From Streptomyces litmocidini (GTDB lineage Bacteria > Actinomycetota > Actinomycetes > Streptomycetales > Streptomycetaceae), in contig NZ_BMTQ01000016.1 in assembly GCF_014649755.1 (NCBI RefSeq), positions 1 to 64,000 of the forward strand: DNA of 64,000 nucleotides. The letters are read 5' to 3'. This document shows positions 1 through 8,206 of this stretch, one piece after another; position 1 is the stretch's first letter, and every line of letters starts with the position of its first letter. The notes under the pieces were generated by a model that was not told the origin of the DNA, searched no databases, and saw nothing but the letters and a program-made list of their open reading frames with translations. The position numbers and the translations under genes were made by a program.

Positions 1-244
1 TCAGGTCCTGGTCCAGCGTGATGCGGCCGAAGTCCATGGCGACGGTCGTCGTCGTCTTGCCGCCGGTGTGCGTGAGGTCGTCGATGCCCGCGGAAGCGGA
101 CGTCATGACGGCCTCGGTACGCAGCGGGTCGATCTCCGAGACGGCGCCGACGAACGTGGTCTTGCCCACGCCGAAGCCACCCGCCACCACGATCTTCGCG
201 CTGGTGGTCGATCTGGCCGTGCCGCTAGAGCTTGCGAAGTCCAC
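1..244 (-). CDS. cvnD: Conservon GTPase (CvnD-type), 3' end cut by window
   Basis: This is the N-terminal part of a small Ras-like ATP/GTP-binding protein, the last member of a conservon. About 81 residues are visible before the window edge. A P-loop of the form GGFGVGKTT lies near residues 26-34, and a Thr-rich segment (GGKTTTTVAMDFG) that fits the switch region follows about 35 residues later. I chose the GTG at 242-244, which overlaps the end of the DUF742 gene by 20 nt and implies translational coupling. In conservons this GTPase is thought to form a membrane-associated signalling complex with the other three proteins. The family assignment is strong; the C-terminal half is not visible. 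Confidence 0.9.
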   Translation of the reverse strand, partial: MDFASSSGTARSTTSAKIVVAGGFGVGKTTFVGAVSEIDPLRTEAVMTSASAGIDDLTHTGGKTTTTVAMDFGRITLDQDL

Positions 245-629
245 TGAGCACCCTTTCGAGCAGTGTCACGTCCGGCGTGCCGCCGGTCTCTCCGTTGCCC
301 GGCTGGTGGATCGCCACCATGCCGGCCTCCGCCAGGTCGGCCACGAGGATCCGGGCGACACCGAGCGGCATCGACAGGAGGGCCGACACCTCGGCCACCG
401 ACTTGACCTCGCGGCAGAGGTGGCAGATCCGCTGGTGCTCCGGAAGGAGCGTGGCGAGGTGTGCCGGGTCGGCCGTGGTGCTGACCAGCGCCTCGATGGC
501 GAGCTGGTAGCGCGGCCGGGTCCGGCCGCCGGTCATCGCGTACGGACGCACCAGCGGCTGGTCGCCCTCGTACCCGTACTCGTCGACTGAGGCGCCGTAC
601 GGATCGTGAGAGGCGGGGGGCGGGGTCAT
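225..629 (-). CDS. cvnC: DUF742 conservon protein (CvnC-type)
   Basis: This 134-residue protein belongs to the DUF742 family, the third element of Streptomyces conservons. The N-terminal 25 residues are acidic and Tyr/Gly-rich. Then comes the diagnostic segment VRPYAMTGGRTRP (about residues 27-39), followed by a winged-helix-like region ending in a Leu/Arg-rich tail (SGLRKL). The family is small and cytosolic and is assumed to link the roadblock protein and the GTPase. The ATG start at 629 follows a 165-nt gap after the roadblock gene; that gap carries two hairpins. The stop overlaps the GTPase start. No enzymatic role is apparent. Confidence 0.93.
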   Translation of the reverse strand: MTPPPASHDPYGASVDEYGYEGDQPLVRPYAMTGGRTRPRYQLAIEALVSTTADPAHLATLLPEHQRICHLCREVKSVAEVSALLSMPLGVARILVADLAEAGMVAIHQPGNGETGGTPDVTLLERVLSGLRKL

Positions 630-721
630 GAATCCTCCGGGCGTGACAGCAATGCTTCTGCCGTCTGATGGGGCCGGTGGGGGGCCGGGTGGGGCGGCCG
701 GACGGTGAACGGTGCCCAGAA

Positions 722-784
722 CGGTACGGAGGGGCGTACCGCCCTGTCGATCGGTCGATGCGGACGGATGTGGGGTCCGTCCGC
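722..784 (-). other. Two tandem hairpins inside the conservon
   Basis: Between the roadblock and DUF742 genes lie two perfect inverted repeats: a 9-bp stem (GCGGACGGA at 760-768 with TCCGTCCGC at 776-784, 7-nt loop) and a 7-bp stem (CGGTACG at 722-728 with CGTACCG at 735-741, 6-nt loop). Neither is followed by a T-tract in the direction of transcription. They could be a leaky terminator, a 3' stabiliser for the kinase-roadblock message, or a processing site. Confidence 0.6.
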
Positions 785-794
785 CGTGCGTGAC

Positions 795-1217
795 CTAGTG
801 GAGCAGGCTGCCCTGGAGCTCCGCGCGGAGATCCGGGGTGAGCACGCTGCCGGCCCGGTCGACCAGCAGCGCCATCTCGTAGCCCACGAGGCCGATGTCG
901 CACTCGGGGTGGGCGAGCACGGCCAGCGAGGAGCCGTCGGAGACCTGCATGAGGAAGAGGAAGCCGCGCTCCATCTCCACCACGGTCTGTGCCACGGGCC
1001 CGCCCTCGAAGATCCGGGACGCGCCCGCGGTCAGCGAGGTCAGTCCGGATGCGACCGCCGCCAGCTGGTCGGCGCGGTCGCGGGGGAACCCTTCGGACAT
1101 GGCCAGCAGGAGTCCGTCGGCGGAGACCACCACTGTGTGGGACACCCCGGGGGTGTTGTCCACGAAGTTGGTGATCAACCAGTTCAGATTCTGCGCCGCC
1201 TGGCTCATCGCGTTCAA
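795..1217 (-). CDS. cvnB: Roadblock/LC7 domain conservon protein (CvnB-type)
   Basis: This 140-residue protein has a single Roadblock/LC7 domain over nearly its whole length (from about residue 10 to 125, with the segment VVVSADGLLLAMSEG near the N terminus). Such proteins bind small GTPases and dimerise, and in conservons they sit between the kinase and the GTPase. I chose the TTG start at 1217 because an AGGAG lies 6 nt upstream; the ATG three codons later (1208) would be about 15 nt from it and is the alternative. The start directly abuts the kinase stop codon, so translation is probably coupled. Confidence 0.93.
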   Translation of the reverse strand: MNAMSQAAQNLNWLITNFVDNTPGVSHTVVVSADGLLLAMSEGFPRDRADQLAAVASGLTSLTAGASRIFEGGPVAQTVVEMERGFLFLMQVSDGSSLAVLAHPECDIGLVGYEMALLVDRAGSVLTPDLRAELQGSLLH

Positions 1218-4200
1218 CTAACGCTCCTGCTGATGGTTCGGACCGAGGTGGTGGCTACCCGTGGTCGAGTTGCCGGCCTGACGGCCCTGCTGGATGCCGC
1301 GGCGCAGATTGGTGAGCCGGCCGCGGACGTCGTCGGGTGCACGCGAGACCTGGGGGCCGGCCGTGTGGGCCTGCTCCTGTGCGGTCCCGGGTACGAGGTT
1401 GGCCTTCGGCACACGGCGCGGAAGACCGGAGGTGGTGACGCCGCCGGCCGCGGGCTTGCGCACCCGCTCCGCCTGGCGCACCAACTCGTCGTTGGGCGAG
1501 GTCCGCCAGGCGGCCCCGCCGTTCTGCCGGCCGCCGTCGCCGGCCGGGTCACCGGCCGGACGGGGCGCCGGAGCGGACGGCTGCGACACGACCGGGGTCT
1601 GCGTCGTCTGCGTCAGGTCCGCCTGCCGCGCCTGCTCCTGGTGCGACCAGCTGGTCTCCAGCGTGTCGTACAGCGGGGTACGACCGTCGCCCGGGCCACC
1701 GGCCGGCGGCAGGGCCTCCGGACGGCGCGGCTGCTGGAGCTGCGGCTGCTGCGGCTGCCGTCCGGCCGGCTCGGCCGGACGCGGGGCACCGAAGTCGTCC
1801 CCGCCCCGCTGGCGCGGAGCCGGGGGCTGGGCCTGAGGGGCCTGCTGCTGCGCCTGCGGCACGTAGGGCTGCCGGCCGAACTGCTGCTGACCGCCCTGGT
1901 ACGCCTGGGGCTGCTGGGCCTGGGGCTGCTGGGGTGCGCCGAAGTCCGGCCGCGGGAACTGGCCCGTGGAGCCGGGGCCCTGCGGAGCACCGAAGTCGGG
2001 GCGCGGGAACTGCGCCGTCGACGCCGGGTCCTGCGCACCGCCCTGGTAGGCCTGCGGGGCCTGCTGCTGCGAGAACTGCTGCGGCTGCTGGGCCTGCGGC
2101 TGCTGCGGGGCGCCGAAGTCCGGGCGCGGGAACTGGCCCGTGGAGCCGGGGCCCTGCGGAGCCGCCGGGGACCCGAACAGGCCCGCCGACTCCGGCTCCT
2201 CGTGACCGCGCGGGGCGTCCAGCGGGGACATCTCCTGCTGCGGGCGCCGGACCGGCTGCTGCTGCGGGTCGTTGCCCCAGCTCGCGGCCTGCGGGCGCTG
2301 CTGCTGGGCCTGCGGGTTGCCGCCGGGCAGTTCGGCGCGCGGCGCGTCGTACCCGCCCTGCTGGTTGTCCTGCGGCTGCTGCTGCGGTGCCTGCGGACCG
2401 GACTGGTTGCCCCACACGTCCGTACGCGACGGGATGGCGCTCGCGGCACCGCCGATGAGGCCGCCCCCGCCGGGGCCCGGACGCAGCGCGTCGGGCGACT
2501 GGGGAGCCTGCGGGACCTGCGGCAGCCGGCCGGTCTGCTCCAGCTGGGCGTTCTGCGGCTGCGGGGCGCCGTCACGGGCGGGCAGCGCGGCCCGGGGACC
2601 GCTCGCACCGACCTGACCGCGCGCGGCACCGGCACCGAGGCGGCCGGCCGCCGAGGACGGGGCACCGCCCTGGCCCGGACGCCCGCCGGGTCCACCGGCC
2701 GCGCCGGGGCCGCCGGGGAGACGGCCGCCGGGGGCCGCGGCGCCGGGGCCCTGAGGCATCGCGCCCTGGCCGCCCGCGCCCGGCTTGGGCATGGGCTTCT
2801 TGCCGCCCTGGGCGACGTCGACGGGGAGCATGACGAGCGCGGTGGTGCCGCCCGAGTCGGACGGGCGCAGCTGGATCCGGATGCCGTGCCGCAGGGACAG
2901 GCGGCCGACCACGAACAGACCCATGCGGCGGGAGACGGAGACGTCCACGGTGGGCGGCGAGGCGAGCCGCTCGTTGATCGCGGCGAGGTCCTCGGGGGAG
3001 AGGCCGATGCCGGTGTCGTGGATCTCGACGAGCACGCGGCCGTCGGGCAGGGCGTGACCGGTGACCCGGACCTTGGTCTGGGGGGAGGAGAACGAGGTGG
3101 CGTTCTCGAGCAGCTCGGCGAGGAGGTGCACGAGGTCGTTGACGACGCGGCCGGCGACCTCGGTCGCCGGGACCGCGGCCAGTTCGATGCGCTCGTACTG
3201 CTCCACCTCGGAGGCGGCGGCACGGAGGACGTCGACCAGCGGGACCGGGCGGGTCCAGCGACGGCCCGGCTCCTCGCCGGCGAGGACGAGGAGGTTCTCG
3301 CCGTTCCGGCGCATGCGGGTCGCGAGGTGGTCGAGCTTGAACAGCGAGGAGAGCTGGTCCGGGTCGGCCTCGCGGGACTCCAGCTCGGAGATGAGCGAGA
3401 GCTGACGCTGGATGAGGCCCTGGGAACGGCGCGAGAGGTTGGTGAACATCGCGTTGACGTTGCCCCGGAGGAGGGCCTGCTCGGCGGCGAGGCGGACCGC
3501 CTCGCGGTGCACGTCGTCGAAGGCCGCGGCCACCTGGCCGATCTCGTCGCGGGAGTGCACACCGACGGACTCGACGGAGGTGTCGACGTCCTGCGGGTCG
3601 GACTCGGAGAGCTGCTTGACGAGCTCGGGCAGGCGTTCCTGGGCGACCTTGGTCGCGGTGTCCTGGAGCCGGCGCAGCGAGCGGATCATGGACCGGGCCA
3701 CGACGAAGGCGCCGATGAGCGAGACGCCGAGGACGAGGAGGATCAGCGCACCGTTGATGATGGCGTCGCGCTGCGACTCCTGCTTCAGCTCACGGGCCAT
3801 CGTCTCCATGTCACCGAGCAGACCCGCCTCGATGGTGTTCATGGCGGAGATCTTGGTGCTGTACTCGTCGGTGAAGTTGAGGTGACCGCGCTTGGCGCCG
3901 CCCGGCATCGCGTCGTCCGAGTTCAGCACGCGCTCGGCGTACTTGTTGGCCGCGTTGATCGACGGGTTGCCGCTGTTCAGCGACTCGATCCGCTCGGCGG
4001 CGTCGCCGCCGGTCGACTCGTAGATCGCCTGGAAGGACTTGAGCTCGACGCCCTCACTGTTGAGGGCGGCCTCGCCGTAGAGGCGGTCACCCTGCTGGAG
4101 CCGGCCGGCGGTCCGGTCGCTCGGGGGGAGCGCGGACGCGATGATCGCCTGCTGGATGGAGGCGTACTCCTTGGCGGACGAGAACGCGGCGAGCGCACGG

Positions 4201-4985
4201 GTCCGCTTGATCATCTCGGGGTTGCTGGTCGCCTGCGCCATGTCCTGGGACAGGCTGAGGAGCGAACGGATGAGGCGGCTGTACGCCTCGACCGTCACCG
4301 AGTGCGAGACGCCCTTCGCGTAGGCGCTGCCCCGGATGGAGTGGAGCTCGGTGACCTGCGAGGCGATCTGGCTGACGTTCTGGCGGATGCTGCGCAGCGC
4401 CTCGTCGCCCTCGGCGGCCGGGATGTCCTCGGTGGCCTCCAGGAAGGCCTTGTACTCGCGGTCCGTCTTCCGGCGCGGGTTGGCGACCTGGTAGTCGCTG
4501 GCCGGGCGGCCGTTGGCCAGCGGGCCGGCGGACAGGTCGCGCTCGGCCTGCAGGGCCTGGGCGAGGCCCGTGGCCTCCCGGGTCAGCTTGGTGAGCAGCT
4601 GCATGTGGTCGAGCTGCTCCATGTCCTGGAGCGAGTCGCTGATGCGGATGCCGCCCAGGGTGGTCGCCGCGACCACGGGGAGGGTGAGGAGCGCGACGAG
4701 GCGCGTGGAGATGCGCCAGTTGCGCAGGGCTATTCGGGGTCCGACCTCGTTCTCGGCCCGGACCTTGGGGGCGGCGTCGGACGACTCGGCGGACGTGGCC
4801 GCGGCGCTCGCGCGCCTGCCGCCCTCGCCGCCGTCGCCGGACGGTCCCTGACCCTGGTTCGGGGTGTGCGGGGCCGAGGGACCGCGGTCGGTCCCGGCAC
4901 GCGGCTGCTGCTCCGCCGGAGCATCCGCTCGGCCCTGGCGGGGCTGGGGAGACCCCGAGCCATCCCTCTTGAAACGTCCCTGCAC
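1218..4985 (-). CDS. cvnA: Conservon sensor histidine kinase-like protein (CvnA-type)
   Basis: This is a large membrane sensor of about 1255 residues. From the GTG at 4985 (start uncertain; the frame stays open to 5312) the order is: a low-complexity cytosolic N terminus; a first membrane helix near residues 92-113; a helical extracytoplasmic sensor of about 290 residues resembling nitrate/nitrite-sensor domains; a second membrane helix near 408-432; a HAMP region; and a GHKL ATPase domain at about 610-725 with an N box (ELLENATSF) and G box (DTGIGLS). I see no classical phosphorylatable His box, as is usual for this family. The last 500 or so residues are rich in Pro, Gln, Gly and Ala and hold near-identical repeats of GSTGQFPRPDFGAPQ. 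It heads the leftward conservon. Confidence 0.93.
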   Translation of the reverse strand: MQGRFKRDGSGSPQPRQGRADAPAEQQPRAGTDRGPSAPHTPNQGQGPSGDGGEGGRRASAAATSAESSDAAPKVRAENEVGPRIALRNWRISTRLVALLTLPVVAATTLGGIRISDSLQDMEQLDHMQLLTKLTREATGLAQALQAERDLSAGPLANGRPASDYQVANPRRKTDREYKAFLEATEDIPAAEGDEALRSIRQNVSQIASQVTELHSIRGSAYAKGVSHSVTVEAYSRLIRSLLSLSQDMAQATSNPEMIKRTRALAAFSSAKEYASIQQAIIASALPPSDRTAGRLQQGDRLYGEAALNSEGVELKSFQAIYESTGGDAAERIESLNSGNPSINAANKYAERVLNSDDAMPGGAKRGHLNFTDEYSTKISAMNTIEAGLLGDMETMARELKQESQRDAIINGALILLVLGVSLIGAFVVARSMIRSLRRLQDTATKVAQERLPELVKQLSESDPQDVDTSVESVGVHSRDEIGQVAAAFDDVHREAVRLAAEQALLRGNVNAMFTNLSRRSQGLIQRQLSLISELESREADPDQLSSLFKLDHLATRMRRNGENLLVLAGEEPGRRWTRPVPLVDVLRAAASEVEQYERIELAAVPATEVAGRVVNDLVHLLAELLENATSFSSPQTKVRVTGHALPDGRVLVEIHDTGIGLSPEDLAAINERLASPPTVDVSVSRRMGLFVVGRLSLRHGIRIQLRPSDSGGTTALVMLPVDVAQGGKKPMPKPGAGGQGAMPQGPGAAAPGGRLPGGPGAAGGPGGRPGQGGAPSSAAGRLGAGAARGQVGASGPRAALPARDGAPQPQNAQLEQTGRLPQVPQAPQSPDALRPGPGGGGLIGGAASAIPSRTDVWGNQSGPQAPQQQPQDNQQGGYDAPRAELPGGNPQAQQQRPQAASWGNDPQQQPVRRPQQEMSPLDAPRGHEEPESAGLFGSPAAPQGPGSTGQFPRPDFGAPQQPQAQQPQQFSQQQAPQAYQGGAQDPASTAQFPRPDFGAPQGPGSTGQFPRPDFGAPQQPQAQQPQAYQGGQQQFGRQPYVPQAQQQAPQAQPPAPRQRGGDDFGAPRPAEPAGRQPQQPQLQQPRRPEALPPAGGPGDGRTPLYDTLETSWSHQEQARQADLTQTTQTPVVSQPSAPAPRPAGDPAGDGGRQNGGAAWRTSPNDELVRQAERVRKPAAGGVTTSGLPRRVPKANLVPGTAQEQAHTAGPQVSRAPDDVRGRLTNLRRGIQQGRQAGNSTTGSHHLGPNHQQER

Positions 4986-5554
4986 TAGCGTCGCAACCTC
5001 TGGACCAGGCGTCCTTCCGGATGAACGGAGAGGACGGTGTCGGCGTCGATCGGGGTGCGGTGGCGCACCCCAGGTGGTCGTCGGTGACCGGCGCAGTTCC
5101 CCCTTTCCCGCCACTCGGCCGGCGCTGCGTTGCGCCCCCTGCGCGCCGGCTTGAAACCCGCGGCGGTGCGTGGAATTCCAGCACAGTGCCGGATCTCCAA
5201 CAAGGGCCGCGTGTCGCGGCGGGAGGGGTATGACAACGCGTGAACGAAGTGTCACCCCATGTAGAAGATGATCACGGATGATTCGGACTTTTCCGCCCCA
5301 ATGATCGGGCATCCCCGTGTGTCCCAGTCGACATGATCAGGAGCGGAATAGCTCATTCAATGGCGGAATGTCCCTTTCCGTGACGACCGATGGCGGTCCG
5401 TAATGCCCGGAATGTGACGCACGTGGTGAGCAAACTCACACCCAAATCGATGTCTCAGCCATGCATTCGAAGGGAATCGCATGTTTAGCCTGACGCTTTA
5501 CACCCCTTCGCGCCCGTACGGGCGCCCCTCCCGGAACAAGGTCTGATCAGCGCG
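4986..5554. other. Divergent intergenic region upstream of the conservon
   Basis: This 569-nt gap is less GC-rich than its surroundings from about 5220 onward, as expected for divergent promoters. It holds several operator-like inverted repeats: GTGAG-CAAA-CTCAC at 5426-5439, an imperfect CATGCATTC/GAATCGCATG repeat at 5460-5483, and a perfect 16-bp palindrome (GCGCCCGTACGGGCGC) at 5510-5525 just ahead of the small protein gene. I could not place -35/-10 elements with confidence. Confidence 0.5.
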
Positions 5555-5758
5555 ATGAAGACGACGACGATCCGCACCACGGCCAACCCCCGCCGTTCCA
5601 CCCTCGTCCACCTCTCGGACGCCGCGGAGCTCGACCGGGGCGCCCGGCCCGAGTACTCGGTGGAGCTGCCCGGCAACACGGCCAACCCGCGCCGCACCAT
5701 CCTGATGCAGGCCCCGGCCCCCTACGAGCCCCAGCCGTACGCCTCCGCGACGCGCTAG
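5555..5758 (+). CDS. Small hypothetical protein with duplicated TANPRR motif
   Basis: This 67-residue protein has no domain I recognise. It contains the segment TTANPRRSTLVHL near the N terminus and a second copy, NTANPRRTILM, about 35 residues later, separated by an acidic and Pro/Tyr-containing stretch. There is no signal peptide, membrane helix or Cys. The C terminus is Pro- and Tyr-rich. Codon third positions are GC-biased as in real genes here. An AAGG lies rather far upstream of the ATG, so the ribosome site is weak. It lies alone between the conservon promoter region and the next operon. The function is unknown. Confidence 0.7.
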   Translation: MKTTTIRTTANPRRSTLVHLSDAAELDRGARPEYSVELPGNTANPRRTILMQAPAPYEPQPYASATR

Positions 5759-5841
5759 TGCCCCGGGGGCCCGCGAGCGCCCCGCCACCCCGCATCGGCA
5801 CCGGTGATATCGCCGGTCGGCCGTCCCCTCGCCGCGTTAGC

Positions 5842-5860
5842 CTGGAGCGTCAGACTCCAG
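5842..5860 (+). promoter_or_regulatory. Inverted repeat upstream of the FAH-family gene
   Basis: CTGGAG (5842-5847) and CTCCAG (5855-5860) form a 6-bp inverted repeat with a 7-nt spacer, about 30 nt before the start codon. It directly follows the sequence GTTAGCCT, which resembles a weak -10 region. It could be an operator or a leader hairpin. Confidence 0.35.
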
Positions 5861-5889
5861 CCAGTACCAAGTGAGGGGCGACAGCACTC

Positions 5890-6675
5890 GTGCGCATCGC
5901 CAGATTCTCCATCGACGGCAATGTGGCCTTCGGCGCCGTCGAGGGCGAGGGAGCCGTCGGGTCCGGCGGCCTCGTCCTCGACATCATCAAGGGCATCCCG
6001 TACACCGACTTCGAGCTCAGCGGCACCAAGGTCCCGCTGAGCAAGGTACGGCTCCTGCCGCCCGTGCTCCCCAACAAGGTCGTGGCCATCGGCCGCAACT
6101 ACGCCGAGCACGCCGCCGAACTCGGCAACGAGGTCCCCGACGTCCCCGTCGCCTTCTTCAAGCCCACCACCTCGGTGATCGGCCCCGGCGACGCCATCGA
6201 GTACCCCTCCTTCTCCGACGAGCTGCACCACGAGGCCGAACTGGCCGTGGTGATCGGCCGCATGTGCCGCGAGGTGCCCCGGGAGCGCGTCAAGGACGTG
6301 ATCTTCGGCTACACCTGCGCCAACGACGTCACCGCCCGCGACGTCCAGCAGCGCGAGAAGCAGTGGGCCCGCGCCAAGGGCTTCGACACCTCCTGCCCCC
6401 TGGGCCCCTGGGTGGAGACCGACCTCGACCCGAGCGACCTGACCATCCAGGCGACGGTCAACGGCGAACAACGCCAGCTGGGTCGGACGAGCGACATGAT
6501 CCGCTCCATCGAGGACCTGGTCGTCCACATCACCGAGGCCATGACGCTGCTCCCCGGCGACGTCATCCTCACCGGCACCCCCGCCGGGGTCGGCCCCCTC
6601 AACGTCGGCGACGAGGTCGCCGTCACCATCGAAGGCATCGGCACTCTCACCAATAAGGTGATCAAGCGTGGCTAA
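5890..6675 (+). CDS. Fumarylacetoacetate hydrolase family protein
   Basis: This 261-residue enzyme belongs to the FAH superfamily, which hydrolyses, decarboxylates or isomerises 2-oxo-acid substrates with a bound divalent metal. The C-terminal catalytic domain starts near residue 55 (VAIGRNYAEHAAE) and continues with FFKPTTSVIGPGDAI, the metal-ligand region HHEAELAVVIGR, and GYTCANDVTARDVQ. The C terminus has TGTPAGVGPLNVGDEV, typical of the fold. I chose the GTG at 5890, preceded by GAGGGG. The gene overlaps gltX by 8 nt, so the two are translated from one message. The exact substrate cannot be told. Confidence 0.9.
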   Translation: MRIARFSIDGNVAFGAVEGEGAVGSGGLVLDIIKGIPYTDFELSGTKVPLSKVRLLPPVLPNKVVAIGRNYAEHAAELGNEVPDVPVAFFKPTTSVIGPGDAIEYPSFSDELHHEAELAVVIGRMCREVPRERVKDVIFGYTCANDVTARDVQQREKQWARAKGFDTSCPLGPWVETDLDPSDLTIQATVNGEQRQLGRTSDMIRSIEDLVVHITEAMTLLPGDVILTGTPAGVGPLNVGDEVAVTIEGIGTLTNKVIKRG

Positions 6676-8143
6676 CGCGAACATCCGCGTCCGTTTCTGT
6701 CCCTCGCCGACCGGCAACCCCCACGTGGGTCTGGTCCGCACCGCCCTCTTCAACTGGGCCTTCGCCCGGCACAACCAGGGCACCATGGTCTTCCGCATCG
6801 AGGACACCGACGCTGCGCGCGACTCCGAGGAGTCGTACGGCCAGCTCCTCGACTCGCTGAAGTGGCTCGGTCTCGACTGGGACGAGGGCCCGGAGGTGGG
6901 CGGCCCCCACGCTCCGTACCGCCAGTCGCAGCGGATGGACATCTACAAGGACGTCGCCGACAAGCTGCTCGCCGGCGGTTACGCGTACCCCTGCTACTGC
7001 ACCACCGAGGAGCTCGACGAGCGCCGCGAGGCCGCCCGCGCCGCCGGCCGCCCCTCCGGCTACGACGGACACTGCCGCGACCTCACCGCCGAGCAGAAGG
7101 CCGCGTACGAGGCCGAGGGCCGCGCGTCGATCGTCCGCTTCCGGATGCCCGACGAGCCGATCACCTTCACCGACCTGGTCCGCGGCGAGCTCACCTTCAC
7201 CCCGGAGAACGTGCCGGACTACGGCATCCTCCGGGCCAACGGCGCCCCGCTCTACACCCTGGTCAACCCGGTCGACGACGCCCTGATGGAGATCACCCAC
7301 GTCCTGCGCGGCGAGGACCTGCTCTCCTCCACCCCGCGCCAGGTCGCGCTCTACAAGGCGCTGATCGAGCTGGGCGTCGCCAAGGAGATCCCCTCCTTCG
7401 GCCACCTGCCGTACGTGATGGGCGAGGGCAACAAGAAGCTCTCCAAGCGCGACCCGCAGGCCTCCCTCAACCTCTACCGGGAGCGCGGCTTCCTCCCCGA
7501 GGGCCTGCTGAACTACCTGTCGCTCCTCGGCTGGTCCTTCTCGGCCGACCAGGACATCTTCACCATCCCCGAGATGGTGGCGAAGTTCGACATCGCCGAC
7601 GTCAACGCCAACCCGGCGCGCTTCGACCTCAAGAAGGCCGAGTCGATCAACGCCGACCACATCCGGATGCTGGACGTGAAGGCCTTCGCCGAGGCCTGCG
7701 AGCCCTGGCTCCGGGCCCCGCACGCCCCCTGGGCCCCGGAGGACTTCGACCGTGCCGCCTGGGAGCGGATCGCCCCGCACGCCCAGACCCGCCTGACCGT
7801 CCTCTCGGACATCACCGCCAACGTGGACTTCCTCTTCCTGCCCGAGCCGGTCTTCGACCAGCCCTCGTGGGACAAGGCCATGAAGGGCGAGCCCGCGGCC
7901 CTGCTCACCACGGCCCGCGAGAAGCTCGAAGCGGCCGACTGGAGCGACCCCGAGTCCCTCAAGAACGCCGTCCTGGCCGCCGGCGAGGCCCACGGCCTCA
8001 AGCTCGGCAAGGCGCAGGCCCCGGTCCGCGTCGCCGTCACCGGCCGCACGGTCGGCCTGCCGCTCTTCGAGTCCCTGGAGATCCTGGGCAGGGAGAAGAC
8101 CCTCGCCCGCATCGACGCGACCCTGGCGAAGCTCGCCGGCTGA
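6668..8143 (+). CDS. gltX: Glutamyl-tRNA synthetase
   Basis: This 491-residue class Ic aminoacyl-tRNA synthetase attaches glutamate to tRNA-Glu in the cytosol. The nucleotide-binding signature is PSPTGNPHVG (residues 12-21, a HIGH variant) and the KMSKS-type loop is KLSKR near residue 257. The C-terminal half is the helical anticodon-binding domain, and the length is typical. Actinobacteria generally lack glutaminyl-tRNA synthetase and make Gln-tRNA by amidating Glu-tRNA-Gln, so this enzyme is probably non-discriminating. Its GTG start lies inside the end of the upstream FAH-family gene. Two tRNA-Gln and three tRNA-Glu genes, its likely substrates, lie about 1 kb downstream. Confidence 0.98.
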   Translation: MANANIRVRFCPSPTGNPHVGLVRTALFNWAFARHNQGTMVFRIEDTDAARDSEESYGQLLDSLKWLGLDWDEGPEVGGPHAPYRQSQRMDIYKDVADKLLAGGYAYPCYCTTEELDERREAARAAGRPSGYDGHCRDLTAEQKAAYEAEGRASIVRFRMPDEPITFTDLVRGELTFTPENVPDYGILRANGAPLYTLVNPVDDALMEITHVLRGEDLLSSTPRQVALYKALIELGVAKEIPSFGHLPYVMGEGNKKLSKRDPQASLNLYRERGFLPEGLLNYLSLLGWSFSADQDIFTIPEMVAKFDIADVNANPARFDLKKAESINADHIRMLDVKAFAEACEPWLRAPHAPWAPEDFDRAAWERIAPHAQTRLTVLSDITANVDFLFLPEPVFDQPSWDKAMKGEPAALLTTAREKLEAADWSDPESLKNAVLAAGEAHGLKLGKAQAPVRVAVTGRTVGLPLFESLEILGREKTLARIDATLAKLAG

Positions 8144-8206
8144 TCCGCGCCGCCCCGCGCGCCGGTGCCCCCGTCCCACGCCCGTGGACGGGGGTACCGT
8201 CGTTCC

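Noticed and set aside
2100..2160. Mobile element remnant in the kinase gene
   Set aside because: The repeats are in frame and encode a Pro/Gln-rich linker, so they are internal coding repeats.
705..4988. A very long rightward open frame opposite the conservon kinase
   Set aside because: It is antisense to a well-supported kinase gene; its Arg/Leu/Gly-rich translation has no domain and reflects high-GC frame bias.
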